Positions 6,454 through 13,878 of a stretch of DNA of 13,878 nt are shown piece by piece (position 1 is the first letter of the stretch; each line of letters opens with the position of its first letter). The stretch spans positions 1 through 13,878 of the forward strand of contig USJN01000012.1 of NCBI GenBank assembly GCA_900554945.1, read 5' to 3'. Below the pieces are notes generated by a model. That model was not told the DNA's origin. It searched no databases and saw nothing but the letters and a program-made list of their open reading frames with translations. This DNA comes from an uncultured Coriobacteriaceae bacterium (GTDB lineage Bacteria; Actinomycetota; Coriobacteriia; Coriobacteriales; Eggerthellaceae). The position numbers and the translations under genes were made by a program.

Positions 6454-7053
6454 ATGAAAAAGCTGTTCATCATCGGTGGGATGGGCGCTGGCAAGTCTAC
6501 AGCCAGAAAAGCCCTCGTTGAGCAGGGGCTTCCTTATGTTGATTTAGATCATGTCGGGCATGAGGTGCTCGCCTGGGACACGGTGAAGGATGAGATTCGC
6601 GAAACCTTCGGGGACGATGTCTTCGGCGAAGACGGGGCGATCGACCGCAAGAAGCTCGCGGCGAAGGCGTTCGCGTCGCCGGCGGAAACGCGCAAGCTTA
6701 ACCGCATCACGCTTCCTCGCATCGAGGAGTTGTTCTCCGACCGCATCGATGAGTTCGAGCGCCAGGGGAACAAGGCCGTCGTGGTCGAGCAATCGGTGTT
6801 CAAGAACCGCCAGGGCTCGCTTGCCTATTGCGCCGATGTGGTGATCGCCATCATCGCGCCGCTCGAGCTGCGCGTTGAGCGAGCGGTGGCCTCGGGATTC
6901 TCTGAGGTTGACGTGCGTCGCCGCATTGCCCGTCAAATCACGGATGCCGACCGCATCGAGGCTGCAGACGTCGTCTTCAGCAACGATAGCACGCCGGAGG
7001 TGCTGCGCGACAAGATGCTGAACTGGTGGAAAGAGTACGAGAAGACCATTTAA
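6454..7053 (+). CDS. coaE: Dephospho-CoA kinase
   Basis: CoaE phosphorylates the 3'-hydroxyl of dephospho-CoA with ATP, the last step of coenzyme A synthesis, in the cytoplasm. The protein is 199 aa, the usual length for a stand-alone bacterial CoaE (mycobacterial homologues are longer through a C-terminal extension that is absent here). The Walker A loop GGMGAGKST lies at residues 8-16, followed by the VDLDHVGHEV segment that carries the conserved Asp of the substrate site. IDRKKLAAKAFASP and RITLPRIEE match conserved CoaE blocks, and VVVEQSVFKN replaces the more common VxDxPLLFE motif, a mild divergence. ATG 6454 has a strong GAGGAGG (6441-6447) 6 nt upstream. It sits between rpsA and uvrB as in many actinobacteria; its stop codon is only 2 bp from an SOS box belonging to uvrB. 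Confidence 0.9.
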   Translation: MKKLFIIGGMGAGKSTARKALVEQGLPYVDLDHVGHEVLAWDTVKDEIRETFGDDVFGEDGAIDRKKLAAKAFASPAETRKLNRITLPRIEELFSDRIDEFERQGNKAVVVEQSVFKNRQGSLAYCADVVIAIIAPLELRVERAVASGFSEVDVRRRIARQITDADRIEAADVVFSNDSTPEVLRDKMLNWWKEYEKTI

Positions 7054-7055
7054 GT

Positions 7056-7071
7056 TCGAACACTTGTTCTA
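7056..7071. promoter_or_regulatory. LexA (SOS) box upstream of uvrB
   Basis: The 16-bp site TTCGAACACTTGTTCTAG region (core TCGAACACTTGTTCTA) matches the Gram-positive/mycobacterial SOS consensus TCGAACANNTGTTCGA with a single mismatch, and the GAAC-N4-GTTC half-sites (7058-7061, 7066-7069) are perfect. It overlaps the predicted -35 of the uvrB promoter, so bound LexA would block RNA polymerase until DNA damage triggers RecA-dependent LexA cleavage. Confidence 0.8.
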
Positions 7072-7092
7072 GTAATGATTCTGTGATAGACT
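7064..7092 (+). promoter_or_regulatory. SOS-controlled promoter of uvrB
   Basis: TTGTTC (7064-7069) serves as -35 and TAGACT (7087-7092) as -10 with 17-bp spacing, aided by an extended TG at 7084-7085. The -35 is embedded in the right half of the LexA box. The predicted start, about 7099, lies within the left arm of the coaE terminator, so transcripts from here cannot fold the full stem. Confidence 0.6.
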
Positions 7093-7124
7093 AGCCTTCC
7101 CGAAACAGGGGAAGGCTAGTTTTT
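7091..7124 (+). terminator. Intrinsic terminator after coaE, overlapping the uvrB promoter
   Basis: CTAGCCTTCCC (7091-7101) pairs perfectly with GGGAAGGCTAG (7109-7119) around a 7-nt loop, then TTTTT (7120-7124). It ends transcripts arriving from coaE. Its left arm begins at the last bases of the uvrB -10 box. Confidence 0.9.
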
Positions 7125-7186
7125 ATTTGGCGCCGGGTGCGGGGGCTTGGGAGTTGCCTCCTCTCGGTGAAGGACGTGGTGCTCTG

Positions 7187-9337
7187 ATGTCAACGCATCT
7201 TCAAAATATCGAAGGCCTGGAAATGGAAGGCAAGCTACCGGAGGTTCGCTTGTCCAACACGCCGTTCCAGGTCCTCTCGCCGTACGAGCCAGCGGGCGAC
7301 CAGCCTAAGGCTATCGAGGAGCTTGCCCGTGGCATCGAAGAGGGCATGCGCTACCAAACGCTTCTAGGCGTCACGGGCTCGGGCAAGACGTTCACCATGG
7401 CGAAAACCATCGAAGCGGTTCAAAAGCCCACGCTTGTCCTCGCCCCCAACAAGACGCTTGCCGCGCAGCTTGCAAGCGAGCTTAAGGAGTTCTTCCCGAA
7501 CAACTCGGTGGTGTATTTCGTTTCCTACTACGATTACTACCAGCCCGAGGCATATGTTCCCTCTTCCGACACGTTCATCGAGAAGGACGCCTCGATCAAC
7601 GAGGAGGTCGAGAAGCTGCGCCATGCGGCCACGTCCGCTTTGCTTTCGCGTCGCGACTGCATCGTGGTTGCCTCGGTGAGCTGCATTTACGGCATCGGCA
7701 GCCCGATGGATTACGCGGGGCTGGCTGTCTTTCTCGACAAGGAGAAGCCGGCCGAGCGCGACGACGTCATCCATGAGCTAATCGACATCCAATACGACCG
7801 CAACGATTACGAGCTCAAGCGCGGCACCTTCCGCGTTCGCGGCGACTCACTCGATGTGTTTCCGCCCTACGCCGACAACCCCATTCGCGTGGAGTTCTGG
7901 GGTGACGAGGTTGAGACGATCGCCGAGATCGACAACGTCACGGGCGAGGTACTCAACGAGTACGAAGCGCTTCCCATCTGGCCCGCTTCCCACTACGTAA
8001 CCGCACGTCCGAAGCTTGATCGGGCAATCGGCACCATCCAAGACGAGCTGCGCGAGCGATTGCAGCAGTTCAAGGAGGAAGGCAAGCTTCTCGAAGCGCA
8101 GCGCTTGGAGATGCGCACGAATTACGACCTGGAAATGATCGAGACGATGGGCTTCTGCTCGGGGATCGAGAACTACTCGCGCCATCTTGACGGGCGCGCT
8201 CCGGGCGAGCCCCCGTATACGCTCATTGATTACTTCCCGAAAGACTTCCTGTGCATCATCGACGAGAGCCACGTCACGGTACCGCAGATTCGCGGCATGC
8301 ACGAAGGCGACCGCTCGCGCAAGATCACGCTCGCCGAGCACGGTTTTCGCCTTCCGAGCTGCCTGGATAACCGACCGCTGCGCTTCGACGAGTTCGAGGA
8401 TCGCGTCCCGCAGTTTGTCTATGTGTCCGCGACGCCCGGCGACTACGAGGAGAAGGTGAGCCAGCAGACGGTCGAGCAGATCATTCGCCCGACCGGCTTG
8501 CTCGACCCCGAGATTATCGTGCGCTCAAGTGCGAGCCAAATCGACGACATCATCGACGAGGCAAAGGAACGGGCCGAACGCGACGAGCGTACGCTTATCA
8601 CCACGCTCACCAAGAAGATGGCGGAGGATCTGACCGACCACCTCCTCGATCGCGGCCTGAAGGCGCGCTACATGCATTCCGACATCGCCACGCTCGAGCG
8701 CGTCGAGATTCTCAGCGCACTCAGGCGCGGCGAGTTCGACACGCTTGTGGGCATCAACCTCTTGCGCGAGGGCCTCGACTTGCCCGAGGTGTCGCTCGTG
8801 GCCATCCTCGACGCCGACAAAGAAGGCTTCCTGCGCAACTACCGCTCGCTCATCCAGACGATCGGCCGTGCGGCTCGAAACGCGAATGGCCAGGTCATCA
8901 TGTATGCCGACAAAACGACGGACTCCATGGACAAGGCTATCGCCGAAACGAGGCGTCGCCGTGCCATTCAGATGGCCTACAACGAGGAGCACGGCATCAC
9001 GCCGCAGACTATCCGCAAGAAGGTCAGCGACATCATGGGTTCGGTCGCGGAAATCTCGAACACGACGGCCGAGCAGGTGAACAAGGAGCTTGCCTCGCTG
9101 TCGAGGGAAGAGGTGCTCCGCGTCATCTCAAGTATGGAAGACGACATGGCGGCGGCATCGCGCGAGATGGATTTCGAGCGGGCGGCGAGCTTGCGCGATC
9201 AAGTGGTGCAGCTGAAGGCCCAGTTCGAAGGCTCAAGCGAGGACGACGTGTTGAAGGAGTTGAAGCGAAGCGCTCGAAAGGGGAGCGCGTTCGGCAATCG
9301 CAAGAACGCAGCCTATGGTTCGAGCCGCAGAAGCTAA
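7187..9337 (+). CDS. uvrB: Excinuclease ABC subunit B
   Basis: UvrB is the damage-verifying ATPase of nucleotide excision repair; it is loaded by UvrA, then recruits UvrC. At 716 aa it is full length. Walker A GVTGSGKT is at residues 61-68, the damage-clamping beta-hairpin region [12 protein letters not shown] at 114-125, the DEAD-type IIDESH at 357-362, SATPGDYE at 414-421, and helicase motif [11 protein letters not shown] at 557-565. The C-terminal UVR domain that contacts UvrC spans about 640-675 ([11 protein letters not shown]), and a basic tail follows. ATG 7187 is chosen; GAAGGA at 7169-7174 is 12 nt upstream, rather far, so ATG 7223 (12 codons in) is an alternative. A TTG at 7127 within the terminator region is rejected. 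Expression should be SOS-induced through the LexA box at 7056-7071. Confidence 0.96.
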   Translation: MSTHLQNIEGLEMEGKLPEVRLSNTPFQVLSPYEPAGDQPKAIEELARGIEEGMRYQTLLGVTGSGKTFTMAKTIEAVQKPTLVLAPNKTLAAQLASELKEFFPNNSVVYFVSYYDYYQPEAYVPSSDTFIEKDASINEEVEKLRHAATSALLSRRDCIVVASVSCIYGIGSPMDYAGLAVFLDKEKPAERDDVIHELIDIQYDRNDYELKRGTFRVRGDSLDVFPPYADNPIRVEFWGDEVETIAEIDNVTGEVLNEYEALPIWPASHYVTARPKLDRAIGTIQDELRERLQQFKEEGKLLEAQRLEMRTNYDLEMIETMGFCSGIENYSRHLDGRAPGEPPYTLIDYFPKDFLCIIDESHVTVPQIRGMHEGDRSRKITLAEHGFRLPSCLDNRPLRFDEFEDRVPQFVYVSATPGDYEEKVSQQTVEQIIRPTGLLDPEIIVRSSASQIDDIIDEAKERAERDERTLITTLTKKMAEDLTDHLLDRGLKARYMHSDIATLERVEILSALRRGEFDTLVGINLLREGLDLPEVSLVAILDADKEGFLRNYRSLIQTIGRAARNANGQVIMYADKTTDSMDKAIAETRRRRAIQMAYNEEHGITPQTIRKKVSDIMGSVAEISNTTAEQVNKELASLSREEVLRVISSMEDDMAAASREMDFERAASLRDQVVQLKAQFEGSSEDDVLKELKRSARKGSAFGNRKNAAYGSSRRS

Positions 9338-9369
9338 GCGCGCGGCTTGGCGATAGAGGGCCCTCGTGC

Positions 9370-9816
9370 TTACAGCTCGTCGGTGTCGAGCCAGATGGTG
9401 AAGGGCCCGTCGTTAACTAGCGATACCTCCATCATCGCGGCGAACTCGCCCGTCTCGACGCGAAGCACGTCCTTGCGCGCCTGAGAGACGAACAGCTCGT
9501 AGAGGCGTTTCGCTTCGGCGGGCGCGCCTGCGTCGGTAAAGGAGGGGCGATTCCCCTTCTTGCAGCTGGCATAAAGGGTGAACTGGGAAACGACGAGCAC
9601 CTCGCCTGACACGTCGGCGAGTGAAAGGTTCGTCTTGCCTGCCTCGTCTTCAAAGATGCGCATCTTCGAGATTTTGCCCCACAGCTTGTCGACCTGCGTT
9701 TCGGTGTCGTTCGTGCCGACGCCGAGCAGGATGAGCAACCCGGTGCCGATGGACCCGACGGTTTTCCCGTCGATATCGACCTGGGCATGGGTGACTCGTT
9801 GGATAAGGGCGCGCAT
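9370..9816 (-). CDS. dtd: D-aminoacyl-tRNA deacylase
   Basis: DTD hydrolyses D-amino acids (and glycine) wrongly attached to tRNA, a proofreading step in the cytoplasm. The protein is 148 aa, the normal DTD length, and it starts [17 protein letters not shown], typical for the family. The two signature motifs are both present: SQFTLY (77-82) and the cross-subunit Gly-Pro motif in NDGPFT (135-140), which give chiral selectivity in the homodimer. The start (ATG, complement of 9814-9816) has AAAGGAG (complement of 9822-9828) 5 nt upstream; a longer open frame extends upstream but has no site and no homology. It converges on uvrB with a 32-bp gap that contains a perfect GAGGGCCCTC palindrome (9356-9365) but no U-tract terminator, and it is divergent from recN. 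Confidence 0.93.
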   Translation of the reverse strand: MRALIQRVTHAQVDIDGKTVGSIGTGLLILLGVGTNDTETQVDKLWGKISKMRIFEDEAGKTNLSLADVSGEVLVVSQFTLYASCKKGNRPSFTDAGAPAEAKRLYELFVSQARKDVLRVETGEFAAMMEVSLVNDGPFTIWLDTDEL

Positions 9817-9891
9817 GAATGCTCCTTTGGGTTCGCGTGCAATGAGTGAAAGTGTACTACGATGTGCTCCCTTTAGCATCTTCGGAAAAAC

Positions 9892-9907
9892 AGAAACATT
9901 TGTTCGA
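9892..9907. promoter_or_regulatory. Degenerate LexA-like box upstream of recN
   Basis: AGAAACATTTGTTCGA matches the consensus TCGAACANNTGTTCGA perfectly from its fourth position on the right half (AACA-TT-TGTTCGA) but has three mismatches at the outer left. It lies 22 bp upstream of the TATACT -10 element of recN, close to where a -35 box would be. recN is an SOS gene in several bacteria, which supports a functional but weaker site. Confidence 0.45.
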
Positions 9908-9928
9908 AAGATATGACGAATCATAGGG

Positions 9929-9934
9929 TATACT
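9929..9934 (+). promoter_or_regulatory. Promoter -10 of recN
   Basis: TATACT at 9929-9934 is a near-consensus -10. The bases 17-18 bp upstream (9905-9911) are a poor -35 and lie at the edge of the LexA-like box. A start near 9941 gives a leader of about 155 nt with several possible hairpins, for instance GCACCG (10050-10055) with CGGTGC (10063-10068); no known riboswitch was recognised. Confidence 0.5.
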
Positions 9935-10096
9935 GTGCGGCAAGAAACAAGAGGCATGGCCGTTAGGCCGCAGTGCCCTGCGTTGGGATTTGGGGAAGCC
10001 GCCTCAAGCGTCGAGGTGCGAGGCGTCGCGGCGTGTAGGAAGCTACCTCGGCACCGTGATGCGCGGTGCAGGGCAAGTTCGGGAAAGGGAGATGTG

Positions 10097-11758
10097 ATGA
10101 TCGACGAAATCCATGTCAGTAACGTGGCGCTCATTCGGGACGCGTCCTTTTCCCCCTCTCGCGGGCTCACGGCGATCACCGGCGAAACGGGGGCGGGAAA
10201 AACGGCGCTCCTTTCGGCATGCAAGCTCCTTGTTGGCGAGCGGGCAGACAAAACCGCAGTTCGCGAAGGTTCTGACGGCCTATCGGTCGAAGGCCGTCTC
10301 TTCTTCGACAGCATTGCCGACATCCCCGAGGGGGTAGAGCTTGAAGATGGCGAGGCAGTTGTTTGCCGTCGTGTCAGCATTGACGGCCGCTCCCGTGCGT
10401 CGATCAACGGCCACATGGCAAGTGCGAAGGAAATCGCTCGCCTTGTCGCGCCGACGCTCGATCTGTGTAGCCAACATGAGCATCAGGCCCTCATGCGCCC
10501 CGCAACGCATCTTTCCCTGCTCGACGCTTGGGCGAGGGATTCTGTTAGCAAGGCTCACGCCAACTACCTTTTGGCATTCGAAGCGGCGAAGCGCGCCGCT
10601 GACGAGCTTTCGCGCGTAAAAGCTGCTGGCGAGGCGTCGACGGCGAGGCTCGACGAGGCCCGCTTCACGCTCCAGCGCATCGACTCGGTCGGCGTTTCCG
10701 ACGAAGGGGAATACGAGGAGCTTGCCGCGCGTCTCGAGAAAGCGGAAAACGCCGAATCGCTCGTGTCTGCGACGAACTGCGCCTACGAATCGCTTTCGGG
10801 TGAGGGAGGCGCCATCGATGCGCTCGATGCGGCGGCAAGCGCACTCGAAGGCGCTTCGCGCTACGATAAGCTGCTCGCTGATCTGGCGAGCTCGTTGCGC
10901 GAGTCGAGCTATGTGCTTGAGGACGTGTCCCGCGAGGCGCTGTCGTATCGCGATTCGGTCGAGTTCGACTGCGACGCGCTCGAGGAAGCTCAGGAACGCA
11001 TGGCGGCGCTTCAAGGGCTCCTTCGCGCATTCGGTCCTCGCTTCTCCGATGTTATCGCCGCACGCGAGGAGGCGGCGGAGCTGGTCTCCCTCGTCGACGA
11101 CGCGGAGGAGCGGGAACGGGCGGCGGTTCAGGCGCTCGAGGCAGCAGAACGGGAACTTGCCGAAGCGGCGTCGGCGCTCGATGCCGCCCGTCGCAAGATG
11201 GCGCCGCGCTTCGCCCAGGCTGTTTCGAAGGTGATGGCGCGCCTTGAAATGGGCAGCGCGTCCCTGGAATGCGAAGTGGGCGAGCTGCCGCGTGAGAAGT
11301 GGACGAAGGAAGGCCCCCATCAGGTTGAATTTATGTTTCGCCCCGGAAGCGGCATGCAGGCCCGCCCGCTTGCGCGCATCGCGTCGGGTGGCGAGGTCAG
11401 CCGCGTGATGCTCTCCATCAAGGTGGCGCTCGGCGAGGCGGACAGCGTCGACACGCTCCTCTTCGACGAGGTCGATGCTGGCGTTGGTGGTGCGACGGCG
11501 GTGGCGCTTGCCTCCGTTCTCGCCGATTTGGCAAAGACTCACCAGGTGATCGTGGTCACGCATCTGGCGCAGGTTGCTGTCACCGCCGATGTTCACTACG
11601 TAGTTCGCAAGACCCAAGGGGGCATGCCCGAGACCTCGCTTTCGGCTGTGTCGGGGGATGAGCGGGCGGCCGAGATTGCGCGCATGCTCTCGGGCGACGT
11701 GACAGATACTTCGCTTGCCCACGCGCGCGAGATGCTGCACAACGCTTCTGGCGAGTAA
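10097..11758 (+). CDS. recN: DNA repair protein RecN
   Basis: RecN is an SMC-like ATPase that acts at DNA double-strand breaks in recombinational repair. At 553 aa it has the normal length. Walker A GETGAGKT is at residues 29-36, the early [12 protein letters not shown] block at 124-135 is family-specific, the ABC signature SGGEVSR is at 430-436, Walker B TLLFDEVD at 453-460 followed by AGVGG, and the switch histidine at VVTHLAQVA (486-494). The middle (about 150-370) is Ala/Glu/Arg-rich coiled coil. ATG 10097 follows AAAGGGAG (10084-10091) by 5 nt; an in-frame GTG sits immediately before it, and a longer open frame reaching back to 9935 is rejected because it overlaps the promoter. Its own terminator is not evident in the 103 nt after the stop codon, where it meets a gene of opposite strand. 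Confidence 0.94.
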   Translation: MIDEIHVSNVALIRDASFSPSRGLTAITGETGAGKTALLSACKLLVGERADKTAVREGSDGLSVEGRLFFDSIADIPEGVELEDGEAVVCRRVSIDGRSRASINGHMASAKEIARLVAPTLDLCSQHEHQALMRPATHLSLLDAWARDSVSKAHANYLLAFEAAKRAADELSRVKAAGEASTARLDEARFTLQRIDSVGVSDEGEYEELAARLEKAENAESLVSATNCAYESLSGEGGAIDALDAAASALEGASRYDKLLADLASSLRESSYVLEDVSREALSYRDSVEFDCDALEEAQERMAALQGLLRAFGPRFSDVIAAREEAAELVSLVDDAEERERAAVQALEAAERELAEAASALDAARRKMAPRFAQAVSKVMARLEMGSASLECEVGELPREKWTKEGPHQVEFMFRPGSGMQARPLARIASGGEVSRVMLSIKVALGEADSVDTLLFDEVDAGVGGATAVALASVLADLAKTHQVIVVTHLAQVAVTADVHYVVRKTQGGMPETSLSAVSGDERAAEIARMLSGDVTDTSLAHAREMLHNASGE

Positions 11759-11861
11759 CGGCAACGCTGTCGGGAATCTGCTTGAAAGGTGGAAGCCCGA
11801 ACCTTGCCGCTGCATCTTCGCTAGTGCATTTGCGCGTACTCCCATCCGTGAGCTTAAACGC

Positions 11862-11907
11862 AAATAAAAAAGGCGGCCACCTGTGAGTTTCCCCTGATGA
11901 CCGCCTT
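11862..11907 (-). terminator. Intrinsic terminator of the deacetylase gene
   Basis: On the - strand AAGGCGGTCA (complement of 11898-11907) pairs with TGGCCGCCTT (complement of 11870-11879) with one G-U, closing an 18-nt loop, followed by TTTTATTT (complement of 11862-11869). It is 34 nt beyond the stop codon of the - strand gene. On the + strand the same hairpin lacks a T-run, so it may only weakly stop recN transcripts. Confidence 0.8.
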
Positions 11908-11940
11908 GGTCTTGCTCGATGCTTATTGCGCCGCAGCTCG

Positions 11941-13545
11941 CTACTTGTTCACGCTCGAGTCCGCGGGCGGGTCGTATTGCAGAAGCTCGCTTATCGTGAC
12001 GAAGCGGTAGCCCTCCTGCTTCAGCTGAGGGAGCGCCTTCCTCAGCGCCTCGACGGTTTGCGAGCGGTCGCCGCCGCCGTCGTGCATGAGGATGACGCTT
12101 CCCGGCTTCGCCTTCATGATGCGGCTCGCGATGGTGTCCGCTCCGGGGCGTCGCCAATCCTCGGTGTCGACGTTCCATCCGATCTCGGCATCGATGTAGG
12201 GCTGCAGCGTCCAAACGATGTCGCCCTTGAAGTTGCCGCCGGGCGCGCGCATGATGCGGACGGGGTCTTCGCCGATAACGTCCTTAATCGCCTGAAAGCC
12301 CTTTTCAACCTCTTGAACCTGCTCTTCAGCGGTCATGTACGTCAAGTTCACACCCTGGCCGCTGCCGGCAGCGTGGTCCCACGTGTGCGTGCAGATCTCG
12401 TTGCCCTCGTCATGCGCGCGCTTCACCACGTCGGAGTGATCGGCAATCTGATTGCCGATGGTGAAGAACGTTGCGTGCGCGTCGTTCTCCTTCAGAACAT
12501 CGAGGATCTCAGCCGTCGTGCCCTTCCACGGGCCGTCGTCGAAGGTGAGCGCGATCACCTTGTCATCGCCGGTGTTCGCGGTGTAGATCTTGTATTCCTC
12601 GTTCACTGCGGGGGTCGTGTCCTCGGTCACGGTCTTGCCGGAAACCTTGCCGGTCTTCGTCGTGCGCACGCCGTTCTGTCCGTCGATGTACACATGCAGC
12701 GAGCCGTTCCAGTAATTGTTGTCCTCGACGCGCTCGTACGGAATTTCCTCGGTGGACGAATCGTAATCCTCCGTGACATCAGCGCCGTTTTGGATGTCGA
12801 CGGCATCTCCCTTCCTGACCTTCTTCGAGCCGTCGTTGGTGGCGTTCCCGTTGATGGTCGCGGCGAAGCGGTCGCCGCCGCCCTCGGTGATGACGCTCGC
12901 GTCAACGGCGAGCAGGTTGCCCGCCGTCGGGGAGGCAAGTCCGTCGTCGATGAGCTTGTCAATGGTTGTACCGTTGGAAACGGTGTGCTTCGCTCCGTTG
13001 ACGGTGATGTCGAAAGTGGGCGGGTTTAAAACGAAGAACACGCCAATGCCGATGGCGATGATGAGCACCGCCATAACGCCGATGGCAACAGGACCGGGGC
13101 GCTTCGAGCGGCGCTCGGTGTAGCGGGAGTAGTCGTTGTAGACGGCGGCGTTGGCCGGGTTGTTTCGGTTCGCCTGCGCGCGAGAGCGATTGTACGACGC
13201 GGGTCGCACGTTCCCTTGGGCAGAGGGGCGATTCGCCGATGAGCTGGCGTGATTGCGCGAAGGCGCACCCTGCCGCATTTGCTGGCGAGGATTCTGCGAG
13301 GGGGTACGGTGCGGCGCGGGCTCGCGCCCAACCTGCGCCGCGCTCCGCGGTCTGGGGGCACCCTGCTGATGGGCGCTCGTTTGCTGCCGGGTGCCAGTGC
13401 CAGCGGGGCGCCTGCTCGAAGAGGCGTGTCGGGCGTTGTTCCCAGCGGTGCGATGATTCGGGTTTGCGTCAACTCGCCTTCTCGATGAATTTTCCCCAGG
13501 CTGCCGACTGTCCCGATAGTGGTCTCGGCTAAATTGATCCGTCAT
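11941..13545 (-). CDS. Membrane-anchored polysaccharide deacetylase (DUF348-like/G5/NodB)
   Basis: A 534-aa carbohydrate esterase family 4 protein, predicted to remove acetyl groups from peptidoglycan or another N-acetylglucosamine polymer outside the membrane. Residues 1-150 are a basic low-complexity cytoplasmic head rich in Arg, Ser, Asn and Gln. One TM helix spans 152-173. A DUF348-like ubiquitin-fold segment (about 176-254) and a G5-like module (about 268-322, IPYERVEDNNYWNG...) lead into the NodB domain (about 328-522). All five CE4 motifs are intact: TFDDGP (334-339), HTWDH (387-391), RAPGG (433-437), DTEDW (460-464) and LMHD (486-489), including the metal ligands Asp, His, His. The start complement of 13543-13545 has AAGGAG 12 nt upstream; a GTG 19 codons earlier is an alternative. 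Monocistronic, with its own promoter and terminator. Lysozyme resistance is a likely role (family knowledge). Confidence 0.88.
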   Translation of the reverse strand: MTDQFSRDHYRDSRQPGENSSRRRVDANPNHRTAGNNARHASSSRRPAGTGTRQQTSAHQQGAPRPRSAAQVGREPAPHRTPSQNPRQQMRQGAPSRNHASSSANRPSAQGNVRPASYNRSRAQANRNNPANAAVYNDYSRYTERRSKRPGPVAIGVMAVLIIAIGIGVFFVLNPPTFDITVNGAKHTVSNGTTIDKLIDDGLASPTAGNLLAVDASVITEGGGDRFAATINGNATNDGSKKVRKGDAVDIQNGADVTEDYDSSTEEIPYERVEDNNYWNGSLHVYIDGQNGVRTTKTGKVSGKTVTEDTTPAVNEEYKIYTANTGDDKVIALTFDDGPWKGTTAEILDVLKENDAHATFFTIGNQIADHSDVVKRAHDEGNEICTHTWDHAAGSGQGVNLTYMTAEEQVQEVEKGFQAIKDVIGEDPVRIMRAPGGNFKGDIVWTLQPYIDAEIGWNVDTEDWRRPGADTIASRIMKAKPGSVILMHDGGGDRSQTVEALRKALPQLKQEGYRFVTISELLQYDPPADSSVNK

Positions 13546-13611
13546 GGCGTAAAAGTGCTCCTTATGTAACTGAAGTGCGGATGGACACGCAATATTCCGC
13601 ACCTGGAAACG

Positions 13612-13617
13612 ATTATA
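13612..13617 (-). promoter_or_regulatory. Promoter -10 of the deacetylase gene
   Basis: A perfect TATAAT on the - strand (ATTATA on +) lies 67 bp before the start codon. The -35 region 17 bp further out (complement of 13635-13640) reads CGGCAT, a poor match, and overlaps a GC palindrome, so an activator or a strong -10 dependence is possible. Confidence 0.55.
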
Positions 13618-13677
13618 CGCATTCGCGCAGGGTTATGCCGCGCGGCGCTCCATTTCCGAAATATTCAAAAATAATTC

Positions 13678-13705
13678 TTGACATGTCGCTGCGCTTTGCT
13701 AAAGT
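13678..13705 (+). promoter_or_regulatory. Sigma-70 promoter of the T-box transcript
   Basis: A perfect TTGACA (13678-13683) is followed after 16 bp by TAAAGT (13700-13705), a 4/6 match to TATAAT. Transcription should start near 13711, about 20 nt before the first paired base of the T-box stem I. It fires away from the deacetylase promoter; the two -10 elements are about 83 bp apart. Confidence 0.75.
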
Positions 13706-13710
13706 GCGAC

Positions 13711-13878
13711 TCACAACTTAATACGTTGAAACCGAGGAGGCGAAGATAAAGCCGTTAAAGCGCTTACAGAGAGCGGGCGTTGCTGGAAGTCCCGTAGAAA
13801 TGCTGAGCGGTAAATGGATCGCCGAGGGAAAGGTGAAAGGTTGCAAGCCCGCAAGGGAAGCAGCCGAGTATCTGGACC
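13711..13878 (+). promoter_or_regulatory. T-box leader (partial, runs off right edge), tentative tRNA-Trp
   Basis: The transcript carries the T-box stem I hallmarks: the AGAGAG bulge motif (13768-13773) followed by an apical GTTGCTG (13779-13785) closed by GGG/CCC (13775-13777 with 13791-13793). Hand folding gives ACC/GGT (13731-13733, 13832-13834), GGCGA/TCGCC (13739-13743, 13819-13823) and GCCG/CGGT (13751-13754, 13808-13811). The internal loop between the last two holds AGATAAA on the 5' side and AAATGGA on the 3' side, placing TGG (13815-13817) followed by A in specifier position, which would mean tryptophan. A stem II-like hairpin GTTGC/GCAGC (13840-13844, 13860-13864) encloses CCC-GCAA-GGG. 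The antiterminator or antisequestrator and the controlled gene lie outside the window. T-box identity is fairly sure, the specifier is tentative. Confidence 0.75.

Noticed and set aside
9356..9365. GAGGGCCCTC palindrome between uvrB and dtd as a bidirectional terminator
   Set aside because: It has no loop and no U-tract on either side, so it cannot form a normal terminator hairpin.
9817..10416. N-terminal extension of dtd by about 200 codons
   Set aside because: It would overlap the recN promoter and start. Homology and the AAAGGAG site place the start at 9816.
10280..12214. A 644-codon - strand frame across recN into the deacetylase 3' region
   Set aside because: It overlaps recN, whose ATPase motifs are intact, and also crosses the deacetylase terminator. 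It is a shadow frame.
11926..13029. A 367-codon + strand frame opposite the deacetylase gene
   Set aside because: No ribosome binding site or family motif; the opposite frame has all five NodB motifs.
13731..13878. RNase P RNA or another structured RNA gene instead of a T-box
   Set aside because: The GAGGGAAAGG stretch recalls RNase P, but the conserved RNase P core order is absent, while the AGAGAG plus GTTGCTG apical arrangement and stem I pairing fit a T-box.

Overview
The window is high-GC bacterial chromosome and most probably comes from an actinobacterium of the class Coriobacteriia (Eggerthella/Gordonibacter/Slackia-like gut anaerobes). This is inferred from three things: the rpsA-coaE-uvrB gene order, which is typical of Actinobacteria; a cytoplasmic molybdenum enzyme with a tiny Fe-S partner and an MFS carrier, a kind of locus that Eggerthellaceae carry in many paralogous copies; and a T-box leader with an actinobacterial-looking apical motif. 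No 16S or other taxonomic marker is present, so the family-level assignment is a judgement.

Left part (about 83-4831, + strand): an accessory catabolic or respiratory locus. It encodes a bis-MGD molybdenum/tungsten oxidoreductase of the DMSO-reductase superfamily (768 aa, no Tat signal), a 110-aa two-cluster ferredoxin-like partner 12 nt downstream, a strong 12-bp hairpin, a small unrecognised protein with a DUF2007-like look, and a 12-TM MFS transporter that ends at a clear intrinsic terminator. The simplest reading is that the transporter imports (or exchanges) a small organic substrate, which the cytoplasmic Mo/W enzyme reduces or hydroxylates using electrons passed through the Fe-S protein. 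The substrate cannot be read from the sequence; catechol dehydroxylase, pyrogallol hydroxytransferase and acetylene hydratase relatives are the family candidates.

Middle part (about 4881-11758): housekeeping and DNA repair genes. rpsA (ribosomal protein S1, four S1 domains) has its own extended -10 promoter and terminator. It is followed by coaE (dephospho-CoA kinase) and uvrB (excision repair). A LexA/SOS box lies just after the coaE stop codon and overlaps the uvrB promoter. That promoter in turn overlaps the terminator of coaE, so SOS-driven uvrB transcripts should start inside the terminator stem and escape it. uvrB converges on dtd (D-aminoacyl-tRNA deacylase, - strand). dtd is divergent from recN (SMC-like repair ATPase, + strand), which has a degenerate LexA-like site upstream.

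Right part (about 11862-13878): a - strand membrane-anchored polysaccharide deacetylase with a long basic low-complexity cytoplasmic head, one TM helix, DUF348-like and G5 modules and a complete NodB catalytic domain. It has its own perfect TATAAT -10 element and its own terminator. Divergent from it, a + strand promoter drives a T-box leader that runs off the right edge. My folding places a tentative TGG (tryptophan) specifier in it, so the gene beyond the window is probably tRNA-Trp responsive. No tRNA, rRNA, CRISPR array, insertion sequence or prophage feature was seen.
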